From NCBI GenBank assembly GCA_016177705.1, contig JACOUT010000017.1:28849-92848 (forward strand): a stretch of 64,000 nucleotides of DNA, given 5' to 3'. Shown in pieces: positions 52,842-61,151 of the stretch. Made by a program: the position numbers and the translations under genes. The notes below the pieces were generated by a model, which was not told where the DNA came from, searched no databases, and saw only the letters and a program-made list of their open reading frames with translations. The stretch is from Deltaproteobacteria bacterium (lineage in GTDB: Bacteria; Myxococcota; UBA727; VGSZ01). Positions within the stretch are counted from its first letter, which is position 1; each line of letters begins with the position of its first letter.

Positions 52842-55085
52842 TCAGTTGGGCGAGAGCTGTTCGACCCCGAGCGCCGCCAACAGGAAGCTCCAGCGATCGG
52901 CCAGCTCCTCGATGACCTTGGTGGTCGGCTTGCCCGCGCCATGACCGGCTTTGACGTCGACGCGGATCAAGACCGGCGTCTCGCCCGCCTGCGCCTCCTG
53001 GATGGCGGCCGCGAACTTGAACGAGTGCGCCGGCACCACGCGGTCGTCGTGGTCGGCGGTGGTGATGAGCGTCGCCGGGTACTTGGTGCCGGCCTTGAGC
53101 GCGTGCAGCGGCGAGTAGGCACGCAGCACCGGGAACATCTTGGCGTCGTCGGCGCTGCCGTACTCGCTCACCCAGGCGTGGCCGATGGTGAACTTGTGGA
53201 AGCGCAGCATGTCCATCACGCCCACCATTGCCACCGCGGCGCCGAACTTCTCCGGGTGCTGCGTGATGGAGGCGCCGACCAACAGCCCGCCGTTGCTGCC
53301 GCCGCCGATGCCGAGCTTGTCGGCGCGCGTCACCTTGTTGGCGACGAGCCAGTCGGCCGCGGCGGCGAAGTCGTCGAACACGTTCTGCTTCTTCTCGAGC
53401 ATGCCGGCGGCATGCCAGTCCTCGCCGAACTCGCCGCCGCCGCGCAGCGTCGGCTGCGCGTAGACGCCGCCGCGCTCGAGCCACGCGATCAACCCGGGTG
53501 AGAACTGCGGCGTCAGCGAGATGTTGAAGCCGCCGTAGGCGTACAGGTAGGTCGGGTTCTTGCCGTCGAAGACCACACCCTTCTTGTGCACCAGGAACAT
53601 CGGGATCTGCGTGCCGTCCTTCGACGGGTAGAAGACCTGCTTGGTCTCGTAGTCGGCCGGCGTGAACTTGACGGTCGGCTGTCGCCACAGCGTCGAGACG
53701 CCGCTGTCGAGGTCGAGCTGGTAGACGACGGTCGGGTAGGTGAACGAGGTGAAGGCGTAGAAGGTCTGCTTGTCCTTGCTCTTGCCGGCGAAGCCCGAGG
53801 TGGTGCCGATGGTCGGCAGCGGCAGCTCGCGCACCTTCTTGCCGGTCAGCTCGTGGAACGTGACGACGGTGTGCGCGTTTTGCAGCCACTGCACCAAGAA
53901 GCCGCCGCCGATCATGGTGACGCTCTCGAGCTTGTCCTTGTCCGCCTGCGCGATCAGCTCCTTCAGCGCGGGCTTGGCGCCCGCCTTGAACCCATTGACG
54001 TCGACGGCGACCACCCGCTGGCGCGGCGCTTCGCGATCGGTCTGGATGAAGAAGGTGCTGCCCTGGTTGCCGACGAAGCCATAGGCGGCGTCGAAGTCGT
54101 CGAACAGCTTGACCAGCGGCGCGCCCTTCTTGCCGAGCTCCTTGAACCACAGGCGGTTTCGGCGATCAGTGCCGTCCCACACGGTGACCACGAGGTACTT
54201 GCCGTCCTCGGTGACGTAGGGGTCGAAGCCCCAGGTCTTGTGCTCGGCGTCCTCGACGACGAGCTGGTCCTTGTCCTGCGGTTCGCCCAGGCGGTGGTAG
54301 TAGATCTTGTGGAAGTAGTTCGCCTCCTCGAGCGCGTCACCCTCCTTGGGCGCCGGGTAGCGCGCGTAGAAGAAGCCCTTGTTGTCGGGCGTCCACGCGG
54401 CGCGCGAGAACTTCGACCACTTGATGACGTCGGGGCGGTCGGTGCCGGTGGCGACGTCCTTGACGCGCCACTCCTGCCAATCCGAGCCGCCGCTCGACAA
54501 GGAGTACGCCATCAGCTTGCCGTCGTCCGAGACAGCCGAGCCCGAGAGCGCGACGGTGCCGTCGGCCGACAGCGCGTTCGGATCGAGCAGCACGCGCGGC
54601 TTGTCGTCGGCGCCCTTCTGCCCGGGATCGACCGCGTAGAGCACGCTCTGGTTTTGCAGCCCGTTGTTCTTGAAGAAGAAGGTGCGGCGGTCCTTGCCCT
54701 TGCCCTCGATCGACGGCGGGCTGTAGCGCTCGTAGTCCCACAGCTCGGTGAGCCGCGCTTTGATCGCCGCGCGCGCGGGCACGCGCTCGAGCCAACCGAA
54801 GGTGACCTCGTTTTGCGCCTTCACCCACGCGGCGGTCTCGGCCGAGTCGGGATCTTCGAGCCAGCGGTAGGGGTCCGGCACCTTGGCGCCGTGCAGCTCC
54901 TCGACGACGTCGCCCTTGGTGGTCTTGGGATACGCGAGCTTCACGGACCTCTCCGGTGGCGGTGCGGGGGCAGGGGCCTTCGCCTCCGTAGGCGGCGCCG
55001 CTGGCGGCGGCGTGGCGGGCTCGGCGGTGGCGCACGCGACGGGCGCGAGCAGGGCGGACATGGCGAGGCTTCGGAGCACGTGCAT
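52842..55085 (-). CDS. Prolyl oligopeptidase lipoprotein (S9A)
   Basis: The product has 747 aa. The signal peptide ends LLAPVAC, a lipobox. An N-terminal part VPDPYRWLEDPDSAETAAWV is typical of S9A. A seven-bladed propeller lies within about residues 120-480, then the alpha/beta-hydrolase domain with GGSNGGLLVG (catalytic Ser), TADHDDRVVPAHSF (Asp) and KAGHGAGKPTT (His). It cleaves after proline in short peptides, probably in the periplasm or at the surface. A GGAGG just upstream favours ATG 55085 over ATG 55088. It is divergent from the peptidoglycan-binding protein gene. Confidence 0.92.
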   Translation of the reverse strand: MHVLRSLAMSALLAPVACATAEPATPPPAAPPTEAKAPAPAPPPERSVKLAYPKTTKGDVVEELHGAKVPDPYRWLEDPDSAETAAWVKAQNEVTFGWLERVPARAAIKARLTELWDYERYSPPSIEGKGKDRRTFFFKNNGLQNQSVLYAVDPGQKGADDKPRVLLDPNALSADGTVALSGSAVSDDGKLMAYSLSSGGSDWQEWRVKDVATGTDRPDVIKWSKFSRAAWTPDNKGFFYARYPAPKEGDALEEANYFHKIYYHRLGEPQDKDQLVVEDAEHKTWGFDPYVTEDGKYLVVTVWDGTDRRNRLWFKELGKKGAPLVKLFDDFDAAYGFVGNQGSTFFIQTDREAPRQRVVAVDVNGFKAGAKPALKELIAQADKDKLESVTMIGGGFLVQWLQNAHTVVTFHELTGKKVRELPLPTIGTTSGFAGKSKDKQTFYAFTSFTYPTVVYQLDLDSGVSTLWRQPTVKFTPADYETKQVFYPSKDGTQIPMFLVHKKGVVFDGKNPTYLYAYGGFNISLTPQFSPGLIAWLERGGVYAQPTLRGGGEFGEDWHAAGMLEKKQNVFDDFAAAADWLVANKVTRADKLGIGGGSNGGLLVGASITQHPEKFGAAVAMVGVMDMLRFHKFTIGHAWVSEYGSADDAKMFPVLRAYSPLHALKAGTKYPATLITTADHDDRVVPAHSFKFAAAIQEAQAGETPVLIRVDVKAGHGAGKPTTKVIEELADRWSFLLAALGVEQLSPN

Positions 55086-55181
55086 CATCCCCTCCGTGGC
55101 GAGGTACCAGGCCTCATTCGCCATCGCGCGCCCCGCGACAAGCCCCTGCCGCGAGCCCGCGGTGAGCGATAGCTTGCCCCG

Positions 55182-56612
55182 ATGGCGATCCGCGGCCCCC
55201 AAGGACCAAAGCCACCGCCGCCCGAGGCTGGCGTCCGCCCCGCGCGCGAACAGGCGGTCTCGCCGCTACAGCGCCTGGTCGACTTCGGCGCCGCGCGCAC
55301 GCCGCAGGAGGCGCGCCGCCTGGTGCAGGAGCTGCTCGCCTCGCTGCGCGCCGCCGGCTTCCCGGTGCCCGCCACCGGCAGCGCCGAGGGCCAGCTCGGG
55401 CAGGCGCTCAAGCTCTTCCAGGCCAGCCAGGGCCTGCCGCCCGACGGCCGCATCGACAAGGACACACTGGGCGCGCTGCTCGACGCTGGGCTGTTCCCCG
55501 TCGGCGCCAAGGACGCGGGCGAGGCAGGGGGCGCGCGCGACGCCGGCGCCACCAGCCGCGCCGCCGAGCCGGCGCTGCCGGAGCGCCTGTTCGGCCTGCC
55601 CAAGTTCCTGGGCGACAAGCGCGCGCTGCCGCAGACGGGCGGCGAGGTGCCGGTTGGCGCGCAGGCCCCGCACGACGTCGAGGCCGAGCAGAAGGCGAGC
55701 GCCAAGGACAAGCCGCCCGAGGTCGATCTCAAGAGCTTCCTGTCCTCGATGCGCGCCGCCGGCTTCTTCGGCGCCGGCAAGGGAGCCGAGCAGCTCAAGG
55801 ACGCCCTCAAGAAGCTGCAGCGCGCCGAGGGTCTGCCGCAGAGCGGGCAGCTCGACGCGCGCACGGCCGAGGCGCTGGTGCGCCGCAGCGTCTTACCGGA
55901 GAGCGCGCTCGCCACGCTCGCGCGCGAGAGCCCAGCGCAGCAGACCGCGAGCCAGGCTGCGAGCGGAGCGCGCAGCGAGAGCGCGACCGCGCAGAGCGAC
56001 CCGACGACGCGCGGCCTGCCGCAAGGGCAGGGCGATCCGGACGCGCGCGTCGGGCGCAGCCAGGGCGAGGGCACGGCTGCGGGCAAGGCTGGGCAAGCTG
56101 GCGACGGCAACGCGACGGTGCTCGGGGAAGCGATCGGCACTGCCGGCGCGCACGAGGGCACGGCAGTCGAGGACGCGCTCGAGCGCGGCGATAGCGAGGC
56201 CGGCAACGCGCCCGCCGGCGATGACGACATCGACGACGAGCGCCGCGGCCACGCCAACCTCGACGACGAGCACAACGCAGAGGAGGACTACTGGGAGGCG
56301 CCGCCGCTCACCGAGCAGATCCGCGCTGGCCTCGACGCCATCGTGCGCGACGACGACGGTACGGGCGCGGCGACCTATGCGTGGGACTTCACGCTGCTGC
56401 GACCTGGCGTCTACGGCGCCAAGCAGCCCGCGGAGCGCTTGTTCCACCTCGTGGTCGAGAAGGCCGGGCCGTTCGACCCGCTGTGGGAGCAGGCGCGCGA
56501 GGCGCTCAACGACAAGCTGCTGGCGCTCGAGCCGGAGGCGGGCCTGCTCGACGCCGACGACTTCGCGCGCACGCTGCGCCAGGCGCGCGTGCGCGAGCGC
56601 TCCGCGTCGTAG
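55182..56612 (+). CDS. Acidic protein with two peptidoglycan-binding domains
   Basis: The product has 476 aa and no signal peptide. Two PG_binding_1-type modules are visible: GQLGQALKLFQASQGLPPDG, then IDKDTLGALLDAGL (about 68-105), and LKDALKKLQRAEGLPQSGQ, then LDARTAEALVRRSV (about 205-240). A long disordered region rich in Ala, Gly, Glu and Asp (about 255-365) follows. The C-terminus (about 370-476) holds DYWEAPPLTEQIRAGLDAIV and a helical end. Lack of a signal peptide in a wall-binding protein suggests a non-Sec route, for example type III secretion, since the TPR-chaperone genes follow directly; this is inference. Confidence 0.75.
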   Translation: MAIRGPQGPKPPPPEAGVRPAREQAVSPLQRLVDFGAARTPQEARRLVQELLASLRAAGFPVPATGSAEGQLGQALKLFQASQGLPPDGRIDKDTLGALLDAGLFPVGAKDAGEAGGARDAGATSRAAEPALPERLFGLPKFLGDKRALPQTGGEVPVGAQAPHDVEAEQKASAKDKPPEVDLKSFLSSMRAAGFFGAGKGAEQLKDALKKLQRAEGLPQSGQLDARTAEALVRRSVLPESALATLARESPAQQTASQAASGARSESATAQSDPTTRGLPQGQGDPDARVGRSQGEGTAAGKAGQAGDGNATVLGEAIGTAGAHEGTAVEDALERGDSEAGNAPAGDDDIDDERRGHANLDDEHNAEEDYWEAPPLTEQIRAGLDAIVRDDDGTGAATYAWDFTLLRPGVYGAKQPAERLFHLVVEKAGPFDPLWEQAREALNDKLLALEPEAGLLDADDFARTLRQARVRERSAS

Positions 56613-56618
56613 CCGTCG

Positions 56619-57143
56619 TCAGCGTCGGCGTGTGACCACGCCGAGCAGCGCGCGCGCCTTGCGCGCGAGCGCGACGTCGCGCGGACCCATGTGCTCGAGC
56701 GCGCGCCGCAGGTCGCCGGCCGCATCCTGGAAGTTGCGCGTCGAGATGAAGACCTCGGCGCGGTTGACGTACGCCGCCGGCGAACGGCTGTTGACGCGGA
56801 TGGCGTAGCCGAACTGTTTGAGGGCGCGCTCTTCGTCACCGAGCTTGTGAAAGATGACCCCGAGCGCCCGGTAGTAGTAGTCGTTCCTCGGATCGATCGC
56901 GACCAGGCCCTCGAACAGCGTCTTCGCCTCGGTGTTCTTGCCCTGCATCATGAAGAAGTAGCCGGTGTGCGCGATGGCGTAGAGCTCATCGTCCGAGTAG
57001 CCCTTCAGCTCCTTGAGGGTGATCTGGCCGGACGCCCATTTGGGCAGCAGGGACGGGAGCTTGCTGGGGTCGACCGGATCCGGCACGACCCAGGAGTAAC
57101 GCGGCGCGCAGGCCGAGGGGAAGCCGTCGCCGGCGTGCCGCAT
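56619..57143 (-). CDS. SycD/LcrH-like TPR chaperone (first copy)
   Basis: The product has 174 aa with three TPR-like units. SGQITLKELKGYSDDELYAI is the N-terminal helix pair of SycD-type type III chaperones. TGYFFMMQGKNTEAKTLFEG, YYRALGVIFHKLGDEERAL and YVNRAEVFISTRNFQDAAGD follow. In known systems such proteins bind translocators before secretion. The start is unclear: ATG 57143 is used, but homology begins about 27 residues later near a GTG. It is convergent with the acidic protein gene (6 bp apart) and divergent from the putative cargo. Confidence 0.72.
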   Translation of the reverse strand: MRHAGDGFPSACAPRYSWVVPDPVDPSKLPSLLPKWASGQITLKELKGYSDDELYAIAHTGYFFMMQGKNTEAKTLFEGLVAIDPRNDYYYRALGVIFHKLGDEERALKQFGYAIRVNSRSPAAYVNRAEVFISTRNFQDAAGDLRRALEHMGPRDVALARKARALLGVVTRRR

Positions 57144-57171
57144 CGCGTCGAAGGCCAGGAAATGTAGGATA

Positions 57172-57196
57172 TGTCGGGACTTGGATCGTGTCGGGA
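57172..57196. promoter_or_regulatory. Direct repeat in the divergent region of the chaperone-cargo locus
   Basis: TGTCGGGA occurs at 57172-57179 and again at 57189-57196, 17 bp apart, in the 180-bp intergenic region that must drive both the chaperone (minus) and the cargo gene (plus). It could be a binding site for an activator. Copies this short can occur by chance. Confidence 0.3.
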
Positions 57197-57323
57197 TCAC
57201 GGTCAGATGCCCGAGTCCCGCAACCAGCGACGTCGGCCTACGATAACCTACCCGGACCTCCCGGAACGGATCCGGGTGGTGTCCATCAACGACACAGAAC
57301 AACAACAGGAAGGCAGGCACATC

Positions 57324-58187
57324 ATGGGTCTCATTGGCGATATCGCTGGCGCATTTGGCATCTCCAAGACGGGCATCCTCGCGGGCGCCCTCAAGTTCGT
57401 CGGCGTGCCGGACAAGGCAGCCCACGCGATCGGCCTCGCTGCCGAGCTCGCGCGCGGCTTCACCAAGGACGGCTTCGACTTCGACAAGGTCAACAAGGGC
57501 GCGCTCGCTCGGCACGCGCTGCGGGCCTTCGGCATCAAGTCGCCCATCGCAACACTTGCTGCCACGGCTGCACTGAAGATGCTCCCCAAGGGCTTCTGCG
57601 GCGGGGCGCTCGCCTCCGTCGGTGCGCTCGCGGGGCCGGCGCTGGCGCTCACCGCGCTCGGCTCGCTGGGCAAGGCGCAGCTCGGCATCGGCTCGATGCT
57701 CACGGGCCTGGTCGGCCTCACCGGCATGGGCCCGCAGGACATCGGGGGCGCCATCCCGAAGTTCCTGTTCGGCAACAAGACCGCCGAGATGCGTCAGCTC
57801 ACCGGCATGACCCGCAGCAACGGCGGCATGGGCTCGATGATGGCGAGCCTGCCGCGCCCGGCGATGTTCGAGGACATCGTGGCCGCGTTCATGATCGACG
57901 TCATCAAGGACAAGCAGGAGAACGTCGAGGGCCGCCTGAAGGAGCTCGACAGCAAGGACAACGCCGGCAAGAGCGCGAAGAACCAGGCCAAGGGCGGCTT
58001 GTTCAGCATGTTCTCGAGCAAGGGCAACCAGGCCGCGCAGGACGGCAACTCCGACAGCCGCAACATCCAGTTCGAAATCATCAAGAACGAGATCCAGAAG
58101 CTGTCCCAGATGCAGCAGGCGATGTCGAACGTGCTCAACACCATGCACGAGCAGGCGATGGGCGCCATCCGCCACATCAAGGCCTGA
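57324..58187 (+). CDS. Putative type III translocator or secreted cargo (hydrophobic, coiled-coil end)
   Basis: The product has 287 aa with no known family motif. It has no Sec signal peptide, but three hydrophobic stretches lie within about residues 8-150 (for example TGILAGALKFVGV, SPIATLAATAALKMLP and GALASVGALAGPALALTALG). These are rich in Gly and Ala, like the membrane-inserting parts of translocators. The C-terminal third is polar and helical (FEIIKNEIQKLSQMQQAMSN), consistent with a coiled coil. AGGAAGG precedes ATG 57324. It sits between two SycD-like chaperone genes and ends in a strong terminator. The function is inferred from context. Confidence 0.65.
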   Translation: MGLIGDIAGAFGISKTGILAGALKFVGVPDKAAHAIGLAAELARGFTKDGFDFDKVNKGALARHALRAFGIKSPIATLAATAALKMLPKGFCGGALASVGALAGPALALTALGSLGKAQLGIGSMLTGLVGLTGMGPQDIGGAIPKFLFGNKTAEMRQLTGMTRSNGGMGSMMASLPRPAMFEDIVAAFMIDVIKDKQENVEGRLKELDSKDNAGKSAKNQAKGGLFSMFSSKGNQAAQDGNSDSRNIQFEIIKNEIQKLSQMQQAMSNVLNTMHEQAMGAIRHIKA

Positions 58188-58207
58188 TCGCAGCCTGAGC
58201 CGGTCGA

Positions 58208-58238
58208 GAAACGGCGCCCCGCGGCGCCGTTTCTTTTT
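58208..58238 (+). terminator. Strong Rho-independent terminator after the putative translocator
   Basis: An 11-bp perfect stem (58208-58218 with 58223-58233, loop CCGC) is directly followed by TTTTT. It starts 21 bp after the stop at 58187 and should isolate the cargo gene from the second chaperone gene. Confidence 0.93.
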
Positions 58239-58296
58239 GCGACAAAGCCGTGTTAGCAACGAGGCCGCTTTCTGCGAGCTTCTGCGAGGCACCACG

Positions 58297-59070
58297 ATGG
58301 CCAAGACCACTCCGCCTGACGCCAAGATCACCAAGGACTCCGGCAAGGCCGCCGCGCTCGACAAGGCGCTCGCCGCCAAGAAGGCCAAGGACGGCGACGG
58401 CAAGAAGAAGATCTTCGACCCGCGTCGCGACCCGAACAGCTACACGCAAGACGAGCTGGCCGACATGATCAAGGGCGGCGAGGTCACGCCCACCTTCACC
58501 GATCAGAACCTGACCAAGTTCGTGCTCGGCGAGATCACGTGGGCGGAGCTGACCGGCCTGACCATGCAGGACGCCTACGCGTTCGCCGAGATCGCCTTCA
58601 ACCTCTTCGAGCAGGGCAAGTACGACCAGGCGCAGACGGTGGTCGAGGGCCTGGTCATCTCCAACCCGTACGACGGCTACTTCCACTCGCTGCTCGGCTC
58701 CATCTACGGCAGGAAGGGCATGCACGAGGAGGCGCAGGAGGAGTACTCGATCGCGCTCGAGCTCAACCCGAAGGATCTCGCCTCCTACGTCAACCGCGCC
58801 GAGATCCTGCTGCAGCACGGCGAGATCGAGGGCGCGCTCGAGGACCTGAAGAAGGCGGTCGAGCTCGACCCGAAGGGCGAGGAGCCGTTCGGCATCCGCG
58901 CGCGCGCGCTCGCGCAGGCGACCGTGTCCGTGCTCGAAGAGGCCATGCGCGACCAGGGCATGGACGTCGGCAAGCTCAAGGCCCAGGGCGAGAAGATGGT
59001 GCAGAAGGAGCGCGCCGGCGCGAAGCCTGCACCCAAGCCGGCGCACAAGGCCGCTCCCAAGAAGAAGTAG
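58297..59070 (+). CDS. SycD/LcrH-like TPR chaperone (second copy)
   Basis: The product has 257 aa. The core matches the first copy: LGEITWAELTGLTMQDAYAF, then AFNLFEQGKYDQAQTVVEGL, FHSLLGSIYGRKGMHEEAQE and SYVNRAEILLQHGEIEGALE, followed by a fourth helix pair. Unlike the first copy it has charged, Lys-rich tails on both ends (about 1-65 and about 230-257, KPAPKPAHKAAPKKK). The domain layout is SycD-like, but the tails suggest added contacts. A weak GAGG precedes ATG 58297. The next gene starts 5 bp after its stop. Confidence 0.75.
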   Translation: MAKTTPPDAKITKDSGKAAALDKALAAKKAKDGDGKKKIFDPRRDPNSYTQDELADMIKGGEVTPTFTDQNLTKFVLGEITWAELTGLTMQDAYAFAEIAFNLFEQGKYDQAQTVVEGLVISNPYDGYFHSLLGSIYGRKGMHEEAQEEYSIALELNPKDLASYVNRAEILLQHGEIEGALEDLKKAVELDPKGEEPFGIRARALAQATVSVLEEAMRDQGMDVGKLKAQGEKMVQKERAGAKPAPKPAHKAAPKKK

Positions 59071-59074
59071 CGCT

Positions 59075-60184
59075 CTGACCGCGCTGCGACTCATCGCCGA
59101 GAGCGCGGACGACTGGCGCGACCAGCTTCGCCGCGCCGCGCGCACGCGCGCCGAGCTTGAGCGTGCGCTCGAGCTCACCGAGGACGAGCGCGCCGCCATC
59201 GACGCGCTGGCCGCCACGGGCGGCCTGCCGCTCGGCGTCACGCCGCACTTCCTCTCGCTCATCGACCCCGCCGACCCGCGCGACCCGCTGCGGCTGCAGG
59301 TGGTGCCGCGCGGCGCCGAGCTGGCGCCGTCGTCGTGGGACAGGCGCGACCCGCTCGGCGAGGAGCAGCTCGAGGCGGCGCCGTTCCTGGTGCACCGCTA
59401 CCCCGACCGCGCGCTCTTGCTCGCGACCGACCGCTGCGCTTCCTACTGCCGCTTCTGCACGCGCAAGCGCTGGGTGGGGCAGGGGCCGTCGCCCACGCCG
59501 ACCGACCTCGACGCCGCGCTCGCCTACCTGGCGGCGCACCACGAGATTCGGGAGGTGATCGTGTCGGGCGGCGACGCGCTCGTGCTCGCCGACGACAAGC
59601 TGGCCGCGCTGCTGGCACAGCTACGCGCCGTCGGCCGGCTCGACGTGGTGCGCCTGGCCACGCGCATGCTCGCGTTCGCTCCGACGCGCGTCACCGCCGC
59701 GCTGCTCGGCGTGCTGCGCGCGCACCTCGACGTCGCGGGCGCGCCCGCGCTGTACCTGCTGTCGCACTTCAACCACCCGCGCGAGCTGTCGGCGGAGGCG
59801 CGCGCCGCCATCGCCGCCCTGGTCGACGCCGGCGTGCCCGTGCTCAACCAGACCGTGCTGTTGCGCGGCGTCAACGACGACCGCGCGGTGCTGATCGAGC
59901 TGTTCCGCGCGCTGACGCGGCTGCGCGCGCGGCCGTACTACCTGCACCAGTGCGACTTGGCGCCGGGCACCGAGGCGTTTCGGGTGCCAATCGCCGACGC
60001 GCAAGCGCTCTACGGCTCGCTGCGGGGCGAGCTGTCGGGGCTGTCGATCCCCACCTTCGTCGTCGACGTGCCCGGCGGCCTCGGCAAGGTCGCGATGGGC
60101 CCGAGCGCGCTGGTCGGCGAGGACGACGACGCGGTGGTGCTGCGCGGCTCGCGCGGCCAGGCCGCGCGCTATCCGAAGCGCTGA
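59075..60184 (+). CDS. KamA/EpmB-family radical SAM enzyme
   Basis: The product has about 369 aa in the lysine 2,3-aminomutase family. DWRDQLRRAARTRAELERAL is the N-terminal motif, VHRYPDRALLLATDRC leads into the radical SAM cluster CASYCRFC (Cys121, Cys125, Cys128), and the PLP-binding end is PGGLGKVAMGP. Other blocks are EVIVSGGDALVLADDKL and YYLHQCDLAPGTEAFRVP. No ATG, GTG or TTG exists in frame upstream of the family N-terminus; a CTG at 59075, 4 nt past the previous stop, is the best candidate, giving possible coupling. EpmB acts on EF-P, and efp is in this window, but a true lysine aminomutase is equally possible. Confidence 0.82.
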   Translation: MTALRLIAESADDWRDQLRRAARTRAELERALELTEDERAAIDALAATGGLPLGVTPHFLSLIDPADPRDPLRLQVVPRGAELAPSSWDRRDPLGEEQLEAAPFLVHRYPDRALLLATDRCASYCRFCTRKRWVGQGPSPTPTDLDAALAYLAAHHEIREVIVSGGDALVLADDKLAALLAQLRAVGRLDVVRLATRMLAFAPTRVTAALLGVLRAHLDVAGAPALYLLSHFNHPRELSAEARAAIAALVDAGVPVLNQTVLLRGVNDDRAVLIELFRALTRLRARPYYLHQCDLAPGTEAFRVPIADAQALYGSLRGELSGLSIPTFVVDVPGGLGKVAMGPSALVGEDDDAVVLRGSRGQAARYPKR

Positions 60185-60188
60185 AGCG

Positions 60189-61145
60189 TCAGCGCAACAA
60201 CCACACGACACCGACCCCGAGGGCCGCGAGCGGGGCCAGCGCCGTCCAGCACAGCCGCACGCCGACGCCGGGCGTCAGCGTCGGCAGCAGGTTGCGCACC
60301 GCCACGATGAGCGCGAGCGCGCCCGCAAGCTTGACCACGGTGACCACCGCTCCCGCGTCGTCGAGCCAGGGCAGGTGCGAGCCGCCGAGGAACAGCACCG
60401 CGATCAGGGCCGCGCTCGCCAGCAGGTCGAGGCTCTCGAACATGCGGTGGCCGAGCAGCACCGGCCCGGTGGCCTCGCCGTGCCAGGGCTCGGAGAGCGA
60501 CGGCACGGTGCGCGCGCGCACCACGCGCTGAGCGTGGATGGCGAAGGCGAGCACGGCAGCCGCAAAGCCGGGCGCGTCGAGGAACGCGCCCCAACGGGGC
60601 AGCGCGCCGACGAGCGGGCGCGCTTGCGCCGCGAGGATCTCTGGCAGGCCGAGCGAGCCCGCCGCCAACGCGCTGCCAAGCGCGCCGAGCGCCACCACCA
60701 CCAGCACGCTCAGGCGCAGCGCCACCAGCCGCAGCGCGGTGTGCAGCGCCAGGCGGTTGCCACCGCCGACGCCGGCGAGGGCGATGGCGCCCGTCGAGAA
60801 CAGCGAGAGCGCGAGCACGAACGGCAACGGCGCGGCCACCGGGTCGCCGGGCGTGAGCGGCACCACCGCGATCACGGCCACCGTCGGCACCAGGCCGAGC
60901 ACCGGCGCCACCGCGTGTAGCAGGCGATCGGCGTCGAGCGTGCGCGGCGCCCGTTTCTCGAGCAGCTTGATGGCGGTGGCGAGCGCGGTGAGCGCGCCGC
61001 GTGGGCCGCGGCTGACCACGCCCGCGGCTGCCTCGGTGCGCGAGCCGCGCAGGCCCTCGAACCAGGCGACCACCGGCAGCGCGACCAGGGCCACCGCGAA
61101 GGTGCCGAGGCCGCGCACGATGCCGAGCCAGAGCGCCTCGTCCAT
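60189..61145 (-). CDS. NuoH-like integral membrane protein (orphan)
   Basis: The product has 318 aa with about eight membrane helices. It resembles the complex I membrane subunit NuoH: GPRGALTALATAIKLLEKRA (like the GPxxxLQxxADxxKLLxKE loop), SLSEPWHGEATGPV and HRMFESLDLLASAALIAVLF, GGSHLP. Several of the acidic and charged loop residues of true NuoH are absent or replaced. No other nuo gene is close. It might belong to a hydrogenase-like or transporter-like complex, or be a relict. Start ATG 61145. It is convergent with the KamA gene (4 bp between ends). Confidence 0.7.
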   Translation of the reverse strand: MDEALWLGIVRGLGTFAVALVALPVVAWFEGLRGSRTEAAAGVVSRGPRGALTALATAIKLLEKRAPRTLDADRLLHAVAPVLGLVPTVAVIAVVPLTPGDPVAAPLPFVLALSLFSTGAIALAGVGGGNRLALHTALRLVALRLSVLVVVALGALGSALAAGSLGLPEILAAQARPLVGALPRWGAFLDAPGFAAAVLAFAIHAQRVVRARTVPSLSEPWHGEATGPVLLGHRMFESLDLLASAALIAVLFLGGSHLPWLDDAGAVVTVVKLAGALALIVAVRNLLPTLTPGVGVRLCWTALAPLAALGVGVVWLLR

Positions 61146-61151
61146 GCGTCG

